A stretch of 64,000 bases of DNA, taken from assembly GCF_900580865.1 (NCBI RefSeq), contig NZ_UTBZ01000001.1, positions 186,001 to 250,000 on the forward strand, given 5' to 3'. The translations under genes and the position numbers were made by a program. The stretch is from Pseudomonas viridiflava. Its GTDB lineage: Bacteria > Pseudomonadota > Gammaproteobacteria > Pseudomonadales > Pseudomonadaceae. The notes under the pieces were generated by a model, which was not told where the DNA came from, made no database searches, and worked only from the letters and a program-made list of their open reading frames with translations. Below are positions 6,429 through 16,511 of the stretch, piece after piece (position 1 is the stretch's first letter; every line of letters begins with the position of its first letter).

Positions 6429-8840
6429 ATGAAGCGCGTGTTCACCGTACTTGGCTTGCTCATCGTTGTTCTGCTTGCCGGCGCAGGCTGGTACGTCTAC
6501 AGCAAACAGCCAACGCGGCAGGGCCAGGTCGAGCTGCGCAACCTGCAGGGTTCAGTGACCGTGCGCTACGACGAACGTGGCGTGCCGCACATTCGCGCCG
6601 AGAACGAAACCGATCTCTACCGCGCCCTCGGCTATGTGCATGCCCAGGATCGCCTGTTCCAGATGGAAGCCATGCGCCGTCTCGCCCGTGGCGAGCTGGC
6701 CGAAGTGCTCGGGCCGAAGCTGCTCGACACCGACAAACTGTTCCGCAGCCTGCGCATCCGCGAGCGCGCCGCCAGTTACGTCGCCAGTCTCGATAAACAG
6801 TCTCCGGCGTGGAAGGGCCTGCAAGCCTATCTGGATGGCATCAACCAATATCAGGACAGCCACGCCGCGCCGATCGAGTTCGACGTGCTGGGCATCCCCA
6901 AGCGGCCGTTCACCGCCGAAGACAGCATCAGCGTCGCCGGCTACATGGCCTATAGCTTTGCCGCGGCGTTTCGCACCGAGCCGCTGCTGACTTACGTGCG
7001 CGATCAGCTCGGCGCCGATTATCTCAACGTTTTCGACCTCGACTGGCAGCCCAAAGGTGTGCTGGTCAACGGTCACGCCAAACCGACGCCGGCTCTCGCT
7101 GCCGGCGACTGGAAAGACCTCAACGCCCTCGCCCGCCTCAGCGAACAGGCACTGATCGACAATGGCCTGCCGCAGTTCGAAGGCAGCAACGCCTGGGTCA
7201 TCGCGGGCAGCCGCAGCCAGAGCGGCAAACCGCTGCTGGCCGGTGATCCGCATATTCGCTTCTCGGTGCCGTCGGTGTGGTACGAGGCGCAATTGTCGGC
7301 GCCAGGCTTCGAGCTGTACGGCCATCATCAGGCGCTGGTGCCTTTCGCCTTCCTCGGCCACAACCTCGATTTCGGCTGGAGCCTGACCATGTTCCAGAAC
7401 GACGATCTGGACCTGATCGCCGAGAAGGTCAACCCGGATAATCCGAATCAGGTCTGGTATCGCGACCAGTGGACCGACATGGTCGTCACACAGCAGCAGA
7501 TCAACGTGAAGGGGCAGTCGCCGGTGACCCTGACCCTGCGCCAATCGCCCCACGGCCCGATCGTCAACGATGCCCTCGGCACCGCTGCCGGCAAGACGCC
7601 GATTGCGATGTGGTGGGCCTTCCTCGAAATACCGAACCCGATCCTCGAAGGCTTCTACCAGCTCAACCGTGCCGACACCCTGGCCAAGGCCCGCGCCGCT
7701 GCCGCAAAAGTCCAGGCACCGGGGCTGAATCTGGTTTACGCCAACGCCAAGGGCGATATCGCCTGGTGGGCCTCGGCATTGCTGCCCAAGCGCCCGGCCG
7801 GGGTGCGGCCGGAATTCATCCTCGACGGCAGCAGCAATCAGGCCGACAAGGATGGCTTCTACCCGTTCAGCGCCAACCCGCAGGAAGAGAACCCGGCGCG
7901 CGGCTACATCGTCTCGGCCAACTTCCAGCCGCTGTCGCCGACGGGCATGGAGATTCCCGGTTACTACAACCTCGCCGATCGCGGGCAACAGCTCAATCGC
8001 CAGCTCAGCGACAAAAGCGTGAAGTGGACCAACGAGGCCAATCAGAAACTGCAACTGGGTACCGCCACCGGCTACGGCCCGCGCTTGCTGGCGCCATTGT
8101 TGCCGGTGCTGCGCGAGGTGGTCAGCGATCCGGCGCAACTGAAACTGGTCGAGCAACTGGCGCAGTGGTCGGGCGACTATCCGCTGGATTCGGTCAATGC
8201 AACGGTGTTCAACCAGTTCCTCTACGACCTGGCCGATGCGGCGATGCGTGATGAGTTGGGCAATGATTTCTTCGAGACACTGCTGTCGACGCGAGTGATC
8301 GATGCGGCGCTGCCGAAGCTGGCGGCGAACGCCGATTCACCGTGGTGGGACAACCGCAGCACATCGAACAAGGAGACCCGCGCCGATATCGTGCGGGCGG
8401 CGTGGCAGGCAAGCATGCAGCACCTGAAGCTGACCCTCGGCGACAATTCTGCCGAGTGGAAATGGGGGGCGGCGCACACGCTGACTCACGGCCATCCTCT
8501 GGGGCAGCAAAAGCCGCTGGATCGAATATTCAACGTTGGACCATTTGCGGCGCCGGGCAGTCATGAAGTGCCGAACAACCTTTCGGCGAGGATCGGCCCG
8601 GCGCCGTGGCCGGTGACTTACGGGCCGTCGACGCGGCGCTTGGTGGATTTTGCCGATCCGGCGCATGGGTTGACGATCAACCCGGTTGGACAGAGTGGTG
8701 TGCCGTTTGATAGCCACTATGACGATCAGGCTGAGACGTATGTCGACGGGATGTATGTGCAGGCGCATTTCAATGACGAAGAGGTGACGGCGAATACGCG
8801 CAGTACCTTGAAGCTGTTGCCGGCGCGGACAGCGCCTTAA
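6429..8840 (+). CDS. Penicillin acylase family protein, possibly an acyl-homoserine lactone acylase
   Basis: An 803-residue N-terminal-nucleophile hydrolase that cleaves an amide such as an acyl-homoserine lactone. ATG 6429 follows GGAG at 6420-6423. Residues 1-23 form a membrane or signal segment. The alpha chain carries YVHAQDRLFQMEAMRR; the nucleophile serine that becomes the beta-chain N-terminus is S253 in EGSNAW, preceded by the spacer region. Beta-chain features include GDPHI and PHGPI. From memory of gene order, the P. aeruginosa acylase HacB lies beside the spu cluster, as here, so this may be its ortholog; this was not tested. The 3' end is 5 bases from element B. Confidence 0.85.
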   Translation: MKRVFTVLGLLIVVLLAGAGWYVYSKQPTRQGQVELRNLQGSVTVRYDERGVPHIRAENETDLYRALGYVHAQDRLFQMEAMRRLARGELAEVLGPKLLDTDKLFRSLRIRERAASYVASLDKQSPAWKGLQAYLDGINQYQDSHAAPIEFDVLGIPKRPFTAEDSISVAGYMAYSFAAAFRTEPLLTYVRDQLGADYLNVFDLDWQPKGVLVNGHAKPTPALAAGDWKDLNALARLSEQALIDNGLPQFEGSNAWVIAGSRSQSGKPLLAGDPHIRFSVPSVWYEAQLSAPGFELYGHHQALVPFAFLGHNLDFGWSLTMFQNDDLDLIAEKVNPDNPNQVWYRDQWTDMVVTQQQINVKGQSPVTLTLRQSPHGPIVNDALGTAAGKTPIAMWWAFLEIPNPILEGFYQLNRADTLAKARAAAAKVQAPGLNLVYANAKGDIAWWASALLPKRPAGVRPEFILDGSSNQADKDGFYPFSANPQEENPARGYIVSANFQPLSPTGMEIPGYYNLADRGQQLNRQLSDKSVKWTNEANQKLQLGTATGYGPRLLAPLLPVLREVVSDPAQLKLVEQLAQWSGDYPLDSVNATVFNQFLYDLADAAMRDELGNDFFETLLSTRVIDAALPKLAANADSPWWDNRSTSNKETRADIVRAAWQASMQHLKLTLGDNSAEWKWGAAHTLTHGHPLGQQKPLDRIFNVGPFAAPGSHEVPNNLSARIGPAPWPVTYGPSTRRLVDFADPAHGLTINPVGQSGVPFDSHYDDQAETYVDGMYVQAHFNDEEVTANTRSTLKLLPARTAP

Positions 8841-8845
8841 GAGCC

Positions 8846-9020
8846 CCTCACCCTAGCCCTCTCCCAAGGGAGAGGGGACTGACCGAGGTGTCTTTTGTCA
8901 TACATCGACCTGAAAGAGCGGTGCCGATTATGGATTCACAACCGCTCGCTCAGGTCGGCGTATCTCGCCAATCTCCCCGAATCGGCCCCCTCTCCCTCTG
9001 GGAGAGGGCTGGGGTGAGGG
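8846..9020. repeat. Palindromic MITE-like element B
   Basis: 175 bases bounded by CCCTCACCCTAGCCCTCTCC at the left and the inverted copy at the right. Inner arms carry ACATCGACCTGA on the left and TCAGGTCGGCGTA on the right. It fills almost all the space between two convergent genes and ends exactly against the stop codon at 9021-9023. It has no tandem array, unlike element A. Confidence 0.88.
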
Positions 9021-9986
9021 TCACAGCTTCAACGCAAAATTCAGCCGAAACTGCTGCGGCGTCACCCCCAACCGCCGGTTAAACACCCCGCGCATATGTT
9101 GCGCATCACGAAACCCACACTGATACGCCACCGTCTTCAACGGCGCCGCCGTGCTCTCCAGCATCACCCGCGCCGCATCCACCCGCGCCCGCTCGACAAA
9201 CTCCGCCGGGGTGACTTTGGCTTCCCGGGCGAACACCCGCGAGAAATTACGCGCACTCATGTTCGCCGCATTGGCCAGATCGGCAATCGTCAGATCACCC
9301 GTGAGATTGGCCAGCACATACAACTGCACCATCGCCACCGCCGACGTCGGTTCCGCATGCGGCGTGAGGAACGGACTGAACTGCGACTGGCCACCGGAGC
9401 GCTGAGTAAACACCACCAAGCGCTTGGCCACGCTCAGCGCCACCTCCGCGCCGTGATCACGCGCCAGCAGATACAACGACAGATCGATCCCCGCCGTGAC
9501 CCCCGCCGAGGTGTAGAGCGTGCCGTCCTCGACATACAAGCGATCCGCCTCGACCTGCGTGGTCGGACACAACTGCGCCAACGCTTCGGCATCGTTCCAG
9601 TGCGTGGTCACGGTGCGCCCGTCAAGCAATCCGGCGCGCGCCAGCATGAACGCGCCGTTGCAGATCGAACCGAAGCGCTGCGCCCGTGAACACGCCTCGC
9701 GCAGCCAATCATCAAACGTCGCGCCAAAATCCATGAATGGCAGTTGCGGGCCGCCAGCGACCAGCAACAGGTCGTAGGCCTCGAGGGCTTCGCTGAAATG
9801 CCAATGGGCATTCAGGTTCAAACCGTTGGAGCAGGCCATCGGGCCGCGTTCGACGCCGATCACGTCGAGCCGATAGTGATCCTCGGGCGCCAGGAAGCGA
9901 TTGGCCTCGGCGAACACATCCATGGGGCCGCTGACATCCAGTGACTGCACGCCTGCGAACACGACGATGGCGACGGTTTTGTTCAT
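9021..9986 (-). CDS. GlxA-family transcriptional regulator (DJ-1/PfpI domain plus AraC HTH)
   Basis: A 321-residue regulator. The N-terminal 190 residues are a DJ-1/PfpI-like class I amidotransferase fold (VAIVVFAGVQSLDVSGP, GSICNGAFMLARAG with the elbow cysteine), and the C-terminal 100 residues an AraC-type double helix-turn-helix (LTIADLANAANMSARNFSRV, YQCGFRDAQHMRGVF). Start ATG 9986 has GGAGCC upstream; the longer frame to 10217 runs into the divergent promoter and is rejected. It is transcribed divergently from the HD-domain gene at 10141 and is probably its regulator (inference from arrangement). Confidence 0.87.
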   Translation of the reverse strand: MNKTVAIVVFAGVQSLDVSGPMDVFAEANRFLAPEDHYRLDVIGVERGPMACSNGLNLNAHWHFSEALEAYDLLLVAGGPQLPFMDFGATFDDWLREACSRAQRFGSICNGAFMLARAGLLDGRTVTTHWNDAEALAQLCPTTQVEADRLYVEDGTLYTSAGVTAGIDLSLYLLARDHGAEVALSVAKRLVVFTQRSGGQSQFSPFLTPHAEPTSAVAMVQLYVLANLTGDLTIADLANAANMSARNFSRVFAREAKVTPAEFVERARVDAARVMLESTAAPLKTVAYQCGFRDAQHMRGVFNRRLGVTPQQFRLNFALKL

Positions 9987-10140
9987 GGCTGTGAGGCTCC
10001 TTTGTGGTCTCTGAGCCGAGTTGGCACGATTTGCAGGTGGATTGGCAAGGATCGCAGCCATGCATCGATTGTTCGCTTTCAGTACCGGGAACAGACTTTC
10101 CTCATCAGCGCCACGACGGCGTTCACTGAGGAAACTTCCC

Positions 10141-10779
10141 ATGAGCACGACCATTGCCGGCATCAAAATCCCCGACAGCGCCCTCACCCGGGCTACCACC
10201 GAGTACATCCGCGACATCGAGTCCGACCTGCTCTACCACCACTCGCGCCGGGTATTTCTGTTCGGCGCACTGAGCGGTGAGCGCCAGCAACTGGCCTACA
10301 ACCCCGAACTGTTGTACGTCGGCGCGATGTTCCATGACCTCGGTCTGGTCGAAGGCCATCGTAGCGATGACGAGCGTTTTGAAGTGGATGGCGCCAATGC
10401 GGCGGCGGCGTTTCTCAAACCCTACGGGTTGAGTGATGACGACATCGAACAGGTCTGGCTGTCGATTGCCTTGCACACCACGCCGGGCGTGCCCAAGCAT
10501 CTGCGTCCGACCGTGGCGCTGGTCACTGCAGGTGTCGAGATGGATGTACTCGGAATGGACTACGCCGCATTCAGCACCGTACAACGTGAAGCGGTGGTGC
10601 ATGCGCACCCGCGTGGGGAAGGTTTCAAGGAGTGCATCATCTGCGCGTTTGCCGATGGCTTGCGTCATCGTCCACAGACCACGTTCGGCAATGTGAAGAC
10701 CGATGTGCTGAAGGATCAGGAGCCGGGGTTCAAGCCGATGAACTTCGTCGAAGTCATCCGCCAATCACCTTGGATTTGA
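10141..10779 (+). CDS. HD-domain protein, cyanamide-hydratase-like
   Basis: A 212-residue cytoplasmic metal-dependent hydrolase. The HD signature is H65-D66 in MFHDLGL, with supporting histidines at 33/34, 74 and in SIALHTTPG. Length and motif order resemble the cyanamide hydratase group (fungal Cah, yeast Ddi2), which converts cyanamide to urea, but bacterial relatives mostly lack a tested substrate. Start ATG 10141 follows GAGGAA. The 154-base gap to the divergent GlxA-type regulator should hold both promoters. Other small nitrile-like or nucleotide substrates are possible. Confidence 0.75.
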   Translation: MSTTIAGIKIPDSALTRATTEYIRDIESDLLYHHSRRVFLFGALSGERQQLAYNPELLYVGAMFHDLGLVEGHRSDDERFEVDGANAAAAFLKPYGLSDDDIEQVWLSIALHTTPGVPKHLRPTVALVTAGVEMDVLGMDYAAFSTVQREAVVHAHPRGEGFKECIICAFADGLRHRPQTTFGNVKTDVLKDQEPGFKPMNFVEVIRQSPWI

Positions 10780-10793
10780 AGGCCACCCAAAAA

Positions 10794-10890
10794 CATGTGG
10801 GAGCGAGCTTGCTCGCGAATGCGGTGGGTCTGCCAACATTTCAGTCGACTGACACGCCCTCTTCGCGAGCAAGCTCGCTCCCACAGGGAT
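10794..10890. repeat. REP doublet 2 (opposite arrangement to doublet 1)
   Basis: GTGGGAGCGAGCTTGCTCGC at about 10797-10816 is followed by the inverted copy CGCGAGCAAGCTCGCTCCCA at about 10864-10883. It lies between the convergent HD-protein and spuH genes. Confidence 0.92.
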
Positions 10891-10927
10891 TGGGGTTGGT
10901 CACAGATTTGTGATCAACCCCATTGGC

Positions 10928-11818
10928 TTACGCAGCTTCCGGGTTTGGCGCCCGACGCACGTCCGGCTGCTTCCACGAATCGGCTGCGCTTTCTTCGATG
11001 GCTTGCTGGATGGCTTTCTTGCGTGCTTCTTCGGCACGGCGGCTGAAGAACCACACCATGAAGGTCACGATCGACACGGCCAGCAGAATCAGACTCGCCA
11101 CAGCATTGATCTCAGGCTTCACGCCCAGGCGCACCGCCGAGAACACTTCCATCGGCAGGGTCGTCGAACCCGGCCCGGAGACGAAGCTCGCCAGCACCAG
11201 GTCATCCAGCGACAGCGCGAAGGACATCATGCCGCCCGCTGCCAGCGATGGCGCGATCATCGGGATGGTGATCAGGAAGAACACCTTCCACGGCCGTGCA
11301 CCCAGATCCATCGCCGCTTCTTCGATCGACAGGTCGAGCTCACGCAGACGTGCCGACACCACCACCGCCACATACGCCGCACAGAACGTGGTGTGGGCGA
11401 TCCAGATGGTGACGATGCCACGCTCCTGCGGCCAGCCGATCATCTGCGCCATGGCCACGAACAACAGCAACAGCGACAGACCGGTGATCACTTCCGGCAT
11501 CACCAGCGGCGCCGTCACCAGGCCGCCGAACAGCGTGCGGCCCTTGAAACGGGTGATGCGCGTCAGCACGAACGCTGCCAGCGTACCCAGCGCCACCGCG
11601 GCGACCGCGGTGTAGCAGGCGATTTCCAGCGAGCGCAGCACCGAGCCCATCAGTTGGGTGTTGTCGAGCAAGCCGACGTACCACTTGATCGACCAGCCGC
11701 CCCACACCGTCACCAGTTTCGAGGCGTTGAACGAATAGATCACCAGGATCAGCATCGGCAGGTAGATGAACAACAGACCGATGACCAGCATCAGGCTGGA
11801 GAAACGGATGCGCTTCAT
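10928..11818 (-). CDS. spuH: Polyamine ABC transporter permease (PotC/PotI type)
   Basis: A 296-residue inner-membrane permease with about six transmembrane segments and the permease EAA loop (EEAAMDLGARPWKVFFLITI). It pairs with SpuG to form the polyamine channel energised by SpuF. Its ATG overlaps the spuG stop as ATGA at 11815-11818, indicating translational coupling. It is the last gene of the spu cluster and is followed by a REP doublet. Confidence 0.93.
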   Translation of the reverse strand: MKRIRFSSLMLVIGLLFIYLPMLILVIYSFNASKLVTVWGGWSIKWYVGLLDNTQLMGSVLRSLEIACYTAVAAVALGTLAAFVLTRITRFKGRTLFGGLVTAPLVMPEVITGLSLLLLFVAMAQMIGWPQERGIVTIWIAHTTFCAAYVAVVVSARLRELDLSIEEAAMDLGARPWKVFFLITIPMIAPSLAAGGMMSFALSLDDLVLASFVSGPGSTTLPMEVFSAVRLGVKPEINAVASLILLAVSIVTFMVWFFSRRAEEARKKAIQQAIEESAADSWKQPDVRRAPNPEAA

Positions 11819-12735
11819 TCTTTGCCCTCCATTTCTTTGGCCTGACTGCGGTTGAACAGAATGATCGGCACAATCAGGATCGCCAGCATCACCACTGCCA
11901 GCGCGGATGCCACCGGCCAGTCACGGTTGTTGAAGAACTCTTGCCAGAGCACTTTACCGATCATCAGGGTTTCCGGACCGCCAAGCAGTTCCGGGATCAC
12001 GAACTCACCCACCACCGGGATAAACACCAGCATGCAGCCGGCAATAATGCCGTTCTTGGACAGCGGAATGGTGATTTTCCAGAAGCTGTTGAAGGTGCTC
12101 GAACCCAGGTCCGATGCCGCTTCGAGCAGACTGTTGTCGTGCTTCACCAGGTTGGCGTACAACGGCAGGATCATGAACGGCAGATACGAGTAAACGACGC
12201 CGATGTACACCGCCAGATTGGTGTTGAGAATCTGCAGCGGCTCGTCGATGAAGCCCATGCTCATCAGGAAACCGTTGAGCAAACCGTTGTTGCTGAGGAT
12301 GCCCATCCACGCGTAAACGCGGATCAGGATCGCCGTCCAGGTCGGCATCATGATCAGCAGCACCAGCACCGTTTGCAGCTCTTTACGGGCGGTGGCAATG
12401 GCGTAGGCCATCGGGTAACCGATCAGCAGGCACAACAGCGTGCTGATAAATGCCATTTTCAGCGAGCCGAGATAAGCGGCGATGTACAACTCGTCGCCCG
12501 CCAGCATCGCGTAGTTGCCCAGGTTCAGCAGCAGTTGCAGCTTCTGCTCGGCGTAGGTGTAAATCTCGGTGTACGGCGGGATCGCCACGTCGGCTTCGGC
12601 GAAGCTGATCTTCAGAACGATGAAGAACGGCAACATGAAGAACAGGAACAGCCAGATGAACGGGACCCCGATGACCAGTTGGCGGCCATTGGGGATTATT
12701 CGGTTGATGCGGCGTTTGAATTTGCGCATGTTCAT
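11815..12735 (-). CDS. spuG: Polyamine ABC transporter permease (PotB/PotH type)
   Basis: A 306-residue permease with six transmembrane helices and an EAA loop (LLEAASDLGSSTFNSFWKIT). ATG 12735 is chosen because it overlaps the spuF stop as ATGA; a second in-frame ATG two codons later is possible. Partner of SpuH in the putrescine/spermidine importer. The frame extending to 12771 runs into spuF and is not used. Confidence 0.93.
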   Translation of the reverse strand: MNMRKFKRRINRIIPNGRQLVIGVPFIWLFLFFMLPFFIVLKISFAEADVAIPPYTEIYTYAEQKLQLLLNLGNYAMLAGDELYIAAYLGSLKMAFISTLLCLLIGYPMAYAIATARKELQTVLVLLIMMPTWTAILIRVYAWMGILSNNGLLNGFLMSMGFIDEPLQILNTNLAVYIGVVYSYLPFMILPLYANLVKHDNSLLEAASDLGSSTFNSFWKITIPLSKNGIIAGCMLVFIPVVGEFVIPELLGGPETLMIGKVLWQEFFNNRDWPVASALAVVMLAILIVPIILFNRSQAKEMEGKE

Positions 12736-13874
12736 GAGCGAAGTACCACGCCGCTGTCGTCTTCCCACCACACGTAAACCTGATCGCCCCAGGTCGGACG
12801 CGCGCCACGGCGCTCGGCATTGGCGACGAACGACTGCACCAGTTTGCCGCTCGGCAATTCAACGTAGAACACCGAGTGCCCGCCGAGGTAGGCGATGTCG
12901 TGCACCTTGCCGCTCGACCAGTTGTATTCGCAGGTCGGTTGATCGGCGGTGACCAGCAGCTTCTCCGGACGGATCGCGTAAGTCACGGACTTGTCCTGCA
13001 CCGAGGTGCTGATGCCGTGGCCGACGTAGATCTGCCGATCGAGGTCTTTGCAGGTGATGGTTGCGTGGCCCTCAGCGTCGTCGATCACTTCGCCTTCGAA
13101 GATGTTGACGTTGCCGATGAATTCGCAGACCAGACGGCTGGTCGGGGTTTCGTAGATATCGATCGGGCTGCCGATCTGGGCGATCCAGCCCAGGTGCATG
13201 ATCGCGATGCGCTCGGCCATGGTCATGGCCTCTTCCTGGTCGTGGGTCACCATTACGCAGGTCACGCCGACGCGCTCGATGATTTCCACCAGTTCCAGCT
13301 GCATCTGTGAACGCAGTTTCTTGTCCAGTGCGCCCATCGGCTCATCGAGCAGCAGCAGTTTTGGCCGCTTGGCCAGCGAACGTGCCAGCGCGACACGCTG
13401 ACGCTGACCGCCGGACAATTGATGCGGCTTGCGCTTGGCGTACTGGCTCATCTGCACCAGCTTGAGCATCTCGGCCACGCGAGCATCGACTTCAGCCGCC
13501 GAGATCTTGTCCTGCTTGAGGCCGAAGGCGATGTTCTGCGCCACGGTCATGTGCGGGAACAAGGCGTACGACTGGAACATCATGTTGATCGGACGTTCGT
13601 ACGGCGGCATGTCGGTAATGTCGACGCCGTCGAGGAAAATGCGCCCCTCCGTGGGCCGTTCGAACCCTGCCAGCATCCGCAGCAGAGTGGATTTGCCCGA
13701 TCCCGAACCGCCGAGCAGGGCGAAGATCTCGCCCTTTTTGATTTCCAGGGACACATCGTCCACGGCAATCGTCTCGTCGAACTTCTTCGTGACCCGGTCG
13801 ATTTTGACCAACACCTGTTTCGGTGTCTGGTCGCCCTCGAGGGCTTTCTTATAGGCGCCGGAGGCAACTGCCAT
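12732..13874 (-). CDS. spuF: Polyamine ABC transporter ATP-binding protein
   Basis: A 380-residue cytoplasmic ATPase (PotA/PotG type). Walker A is GGSGSGKST, the ABC signature LSGGQRQRVALARSL, Walker B LLLLDEPMGALD and the switch histidine VTHDQEEAM. A TOBE-type regulatory domain occupies the C-terminal third. It lies 66 bases after spuE, with spuG overlapping its stop. Confidence 0.95.
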   Translation of the reverse strand: MAVASGAYKKALEGDQTPKQVLVKIDRVTKKFDETIAVDDVSLEIKKGEIFALLGGSGSGKSTLLRMLAGFERPTEGRIFLDGVDITDMPPYERPINMMFQSYALFPHMTVAQNIAFGLKQDKISAAEVDARVAEMLKLVQMSQYAKRKPHQLSGGQRQRVALARSLAKRPKLLLLDEPMGALDKKLRSQMQLELVEIIERVGVTCVMVTHDQEEAMTMAERIAIMHLGWIAQIGSPIDIYETPTSRLVCEFIGNVNIFEGEVIDDAEGHATITCKDLDRQIYVGHGISTSVQDKSVTYAIRPEKLLVTADQPTCEYNWSSGKVHDIAYLGGHSVFYVELPSGKLVQSFVANAERRGARPTWGDQVYVWWEDDSGVVLRS

Positions 13875-13940
13875 TTACGAAACTCCCAGAAAAAAACAAT
13901 GCAGTTCGCCCCGCAAGGCGAACCCAGGATAGTGTGTGCC

Positions 13941-15167
<1,227 letters not shown>

Positions 15168-15172
15168 TTAAT

Positions 15173-15208
15173 CCACTGGCCGCCTTCGCGGGAGACGACG
15201 GCCAGTGG
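15173..15208 (-). promoter_or_regulatory. Intercistronic hairpin between spuD and spuE
   Basis: CCACTGGCCG and CGGCCAGTGG form a perfect 10-bp stem just after the spuD stop, followed on the minus strand by ATTAATTAAATG with no real T run. It may stabilise the upstream message or weakly terminate it, lowering expression of the transporter genes relative to spuD. Confidence 0.5.
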
Positions 15209-15226
15209 TTGTTGCTTCAAACCGGC

Positions 15227-16339
15227 TTATTTACCGGATTTGATCTTGGTCCAGCTGCGAGTGATCAGGCGCAGGGTCGCTGCGTCCAGATCGCTGATCG
15301 CGTAGAGCTGTTTCTTCACTTCAGCCGATGGGTAGATGCTCGGATCGCTGGTGATGTCCTTGTCCACCAGCGGCGTGGCAGCTTTGTTGCCGTTCGGGAA
15401 ACGCACGGCGTTAGTGATCTCGGCCATCACTTCCGGTTGCAGCAGGTAGTTCATGAATTTGTAAGCGGCTTCGACGTTTTCGGCATCCTTGGGAATGGCG
15501 ACCATGTCGTAGAAAGTACCGGCGCCTTCTTTCGGAATGGTATAGGCCAGCTTGACCTTGTCACCGGCTTCCTGGGCGCGGGTCTTGGATTGTTCCAGGT
15601 CACCCGAGTAACCGACGGCGACGCAGATGTTGCCGTTGGCCAGGTCGGAGATGTACTTGGAGGAATGGAAGTAGGCAACCGAAGGACGAATTTTCAGGAA
15701 CAGGTCTTCGGCGGCTTTCAGGTCAGCCTTGTCCTTGCTGTTGGTCGGCTTGCCCAGGTAGTGCAACGCCGCCGGAATCATTTCGGTCGGCGCGTCGAGG
15801 AAACTCACGCCACAGCTTTTGAGCTTTTCGATGTTCTCTGGCTTGAACACGATGTCCCACGAATCGATCTTGTCGATGCCCAGCGCAGCCTTGACCTTCG
15901 CCGGGTTATAGCCGATGCCGATGGAACCCCACATGTACGGGAAGGCATGCTTGTTGCCCGGGTCGCTGGCATCGCCGACAGCCTTGAGCAGGTCTTCGTC
16001 GAGGTTCTTCCAGTTTGGCAGCTTGGACTTGTCCAGCTCCTGGTAAACACCGGCCTTGATCTGCTTGGCGAGGAAGTTATTGGAAGGCACCACAATGTCG
16101 TAACCGGACTTGCCGGCCAGCAGTTTGGCTTCCAGGGTTTCGTTGCTGTCGAACACGTCGTAGACGACTTTGATACCCGACTCTTTCTCGAATTTGGCAA
16201 CGGTGTCCGGCGCGATGTAGTCGGACCAGTTGTAGACGTGCAATACCTTGTCGTCCGCCTGTACCGCACCCGCCATCATGCCCGCCACGGACAGCGCGAG
16301 AAGTGTCTTGCCAGCAAGCTTTTTGCCTAATGCCTTCAT
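15227..16339 (-). CDS. spuD: Periplasmic putrescine-binding protein
   Basis: A 370-residue PotF-type receptor. A signal peptide (about residues 1-28, ending VQA) precedes [17 protein letters not shown]. Characteristic polyamine-receptor segments include [18 protein letters not shown] and [14 protein letters not shown]. Phenylalanine in [11 protein letters not shown] fits a putrescine preference. It delivers ligand to SpuFGH. A 172-base gap with hairpins separates it from spuC, so it may have its own promoter. Confidence 0.92.
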   Translation of the reverse strand: MKALGKKLAGKTLLALSVAGMMAGAVQADDKVLHVYNWSDYIAPDTVAKFEKESGIKVVYDVFDSNETLEAKLLAGKSGYDIVVPSNNFLAKQIKAGVYQELDKSKLPNWKNLDEDLLKAVGDASDPGNKHAFPYMWGSIGIGYNPAKVKAALGIDKIDSWDIVFKPENIEKLKSCGVSFLDAPTEMIPAALHYLGKPTNSKDKADLKAAEDLFLKIRPSVAYFHSSKYISDLANGNICVAVGYSGDLEQSKTRAQEAGDKVKLAYTIPKEGAGTFYDMVAIPKDAENVEAAYKFMNYLLQPEVMAEITNAVRFPNGNKAATPLVDKDITSDPSIYPSAEVKKQLYAISDLDAATLRLITRSWTKIKSGK

Positions 16340-16434
16340 GCGTTAATGCTCCAAATTTTTCTTTTTTGAACCACTTTGTTCAGCGGCCGAACCCGGACAA
16401 CTGGAACCGCGGCTAGTCTGGCAAGATCCGAGGC

Positions 16435-16505
16435 GGTCTTTCAAGAAAAGACCAGCCTTTCTGACAGCTTTGAGCGCGAGCGCCACGGCTCCCCCGCTCA
16501 AAGCC
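16435..16505 (-). promoter_or_regulatory. Two hairpins between spuC and spuD
   Basis: A first inverted repeat, GGTCTTTCAAGAAAAGACC, spans 16435-16453; a second has 10-bp arms GCTTTGAGCG and CGCTCAAAGC, ending near 16505 close to the spuC stop. On the minus strand they lie after spuC. They could attenuate or process the transcript. No T-rich tail makes either a classic terminator. Confidence 0.45.
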
Positions 16506-16511
16506 TAGCAC

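Noticed and set aside
6552..8156. 534-codon minus-strand open frame inside the acylase gene
   Set aside because: Antisense shadow; the plus-strand acylase has clear active-site motifs.
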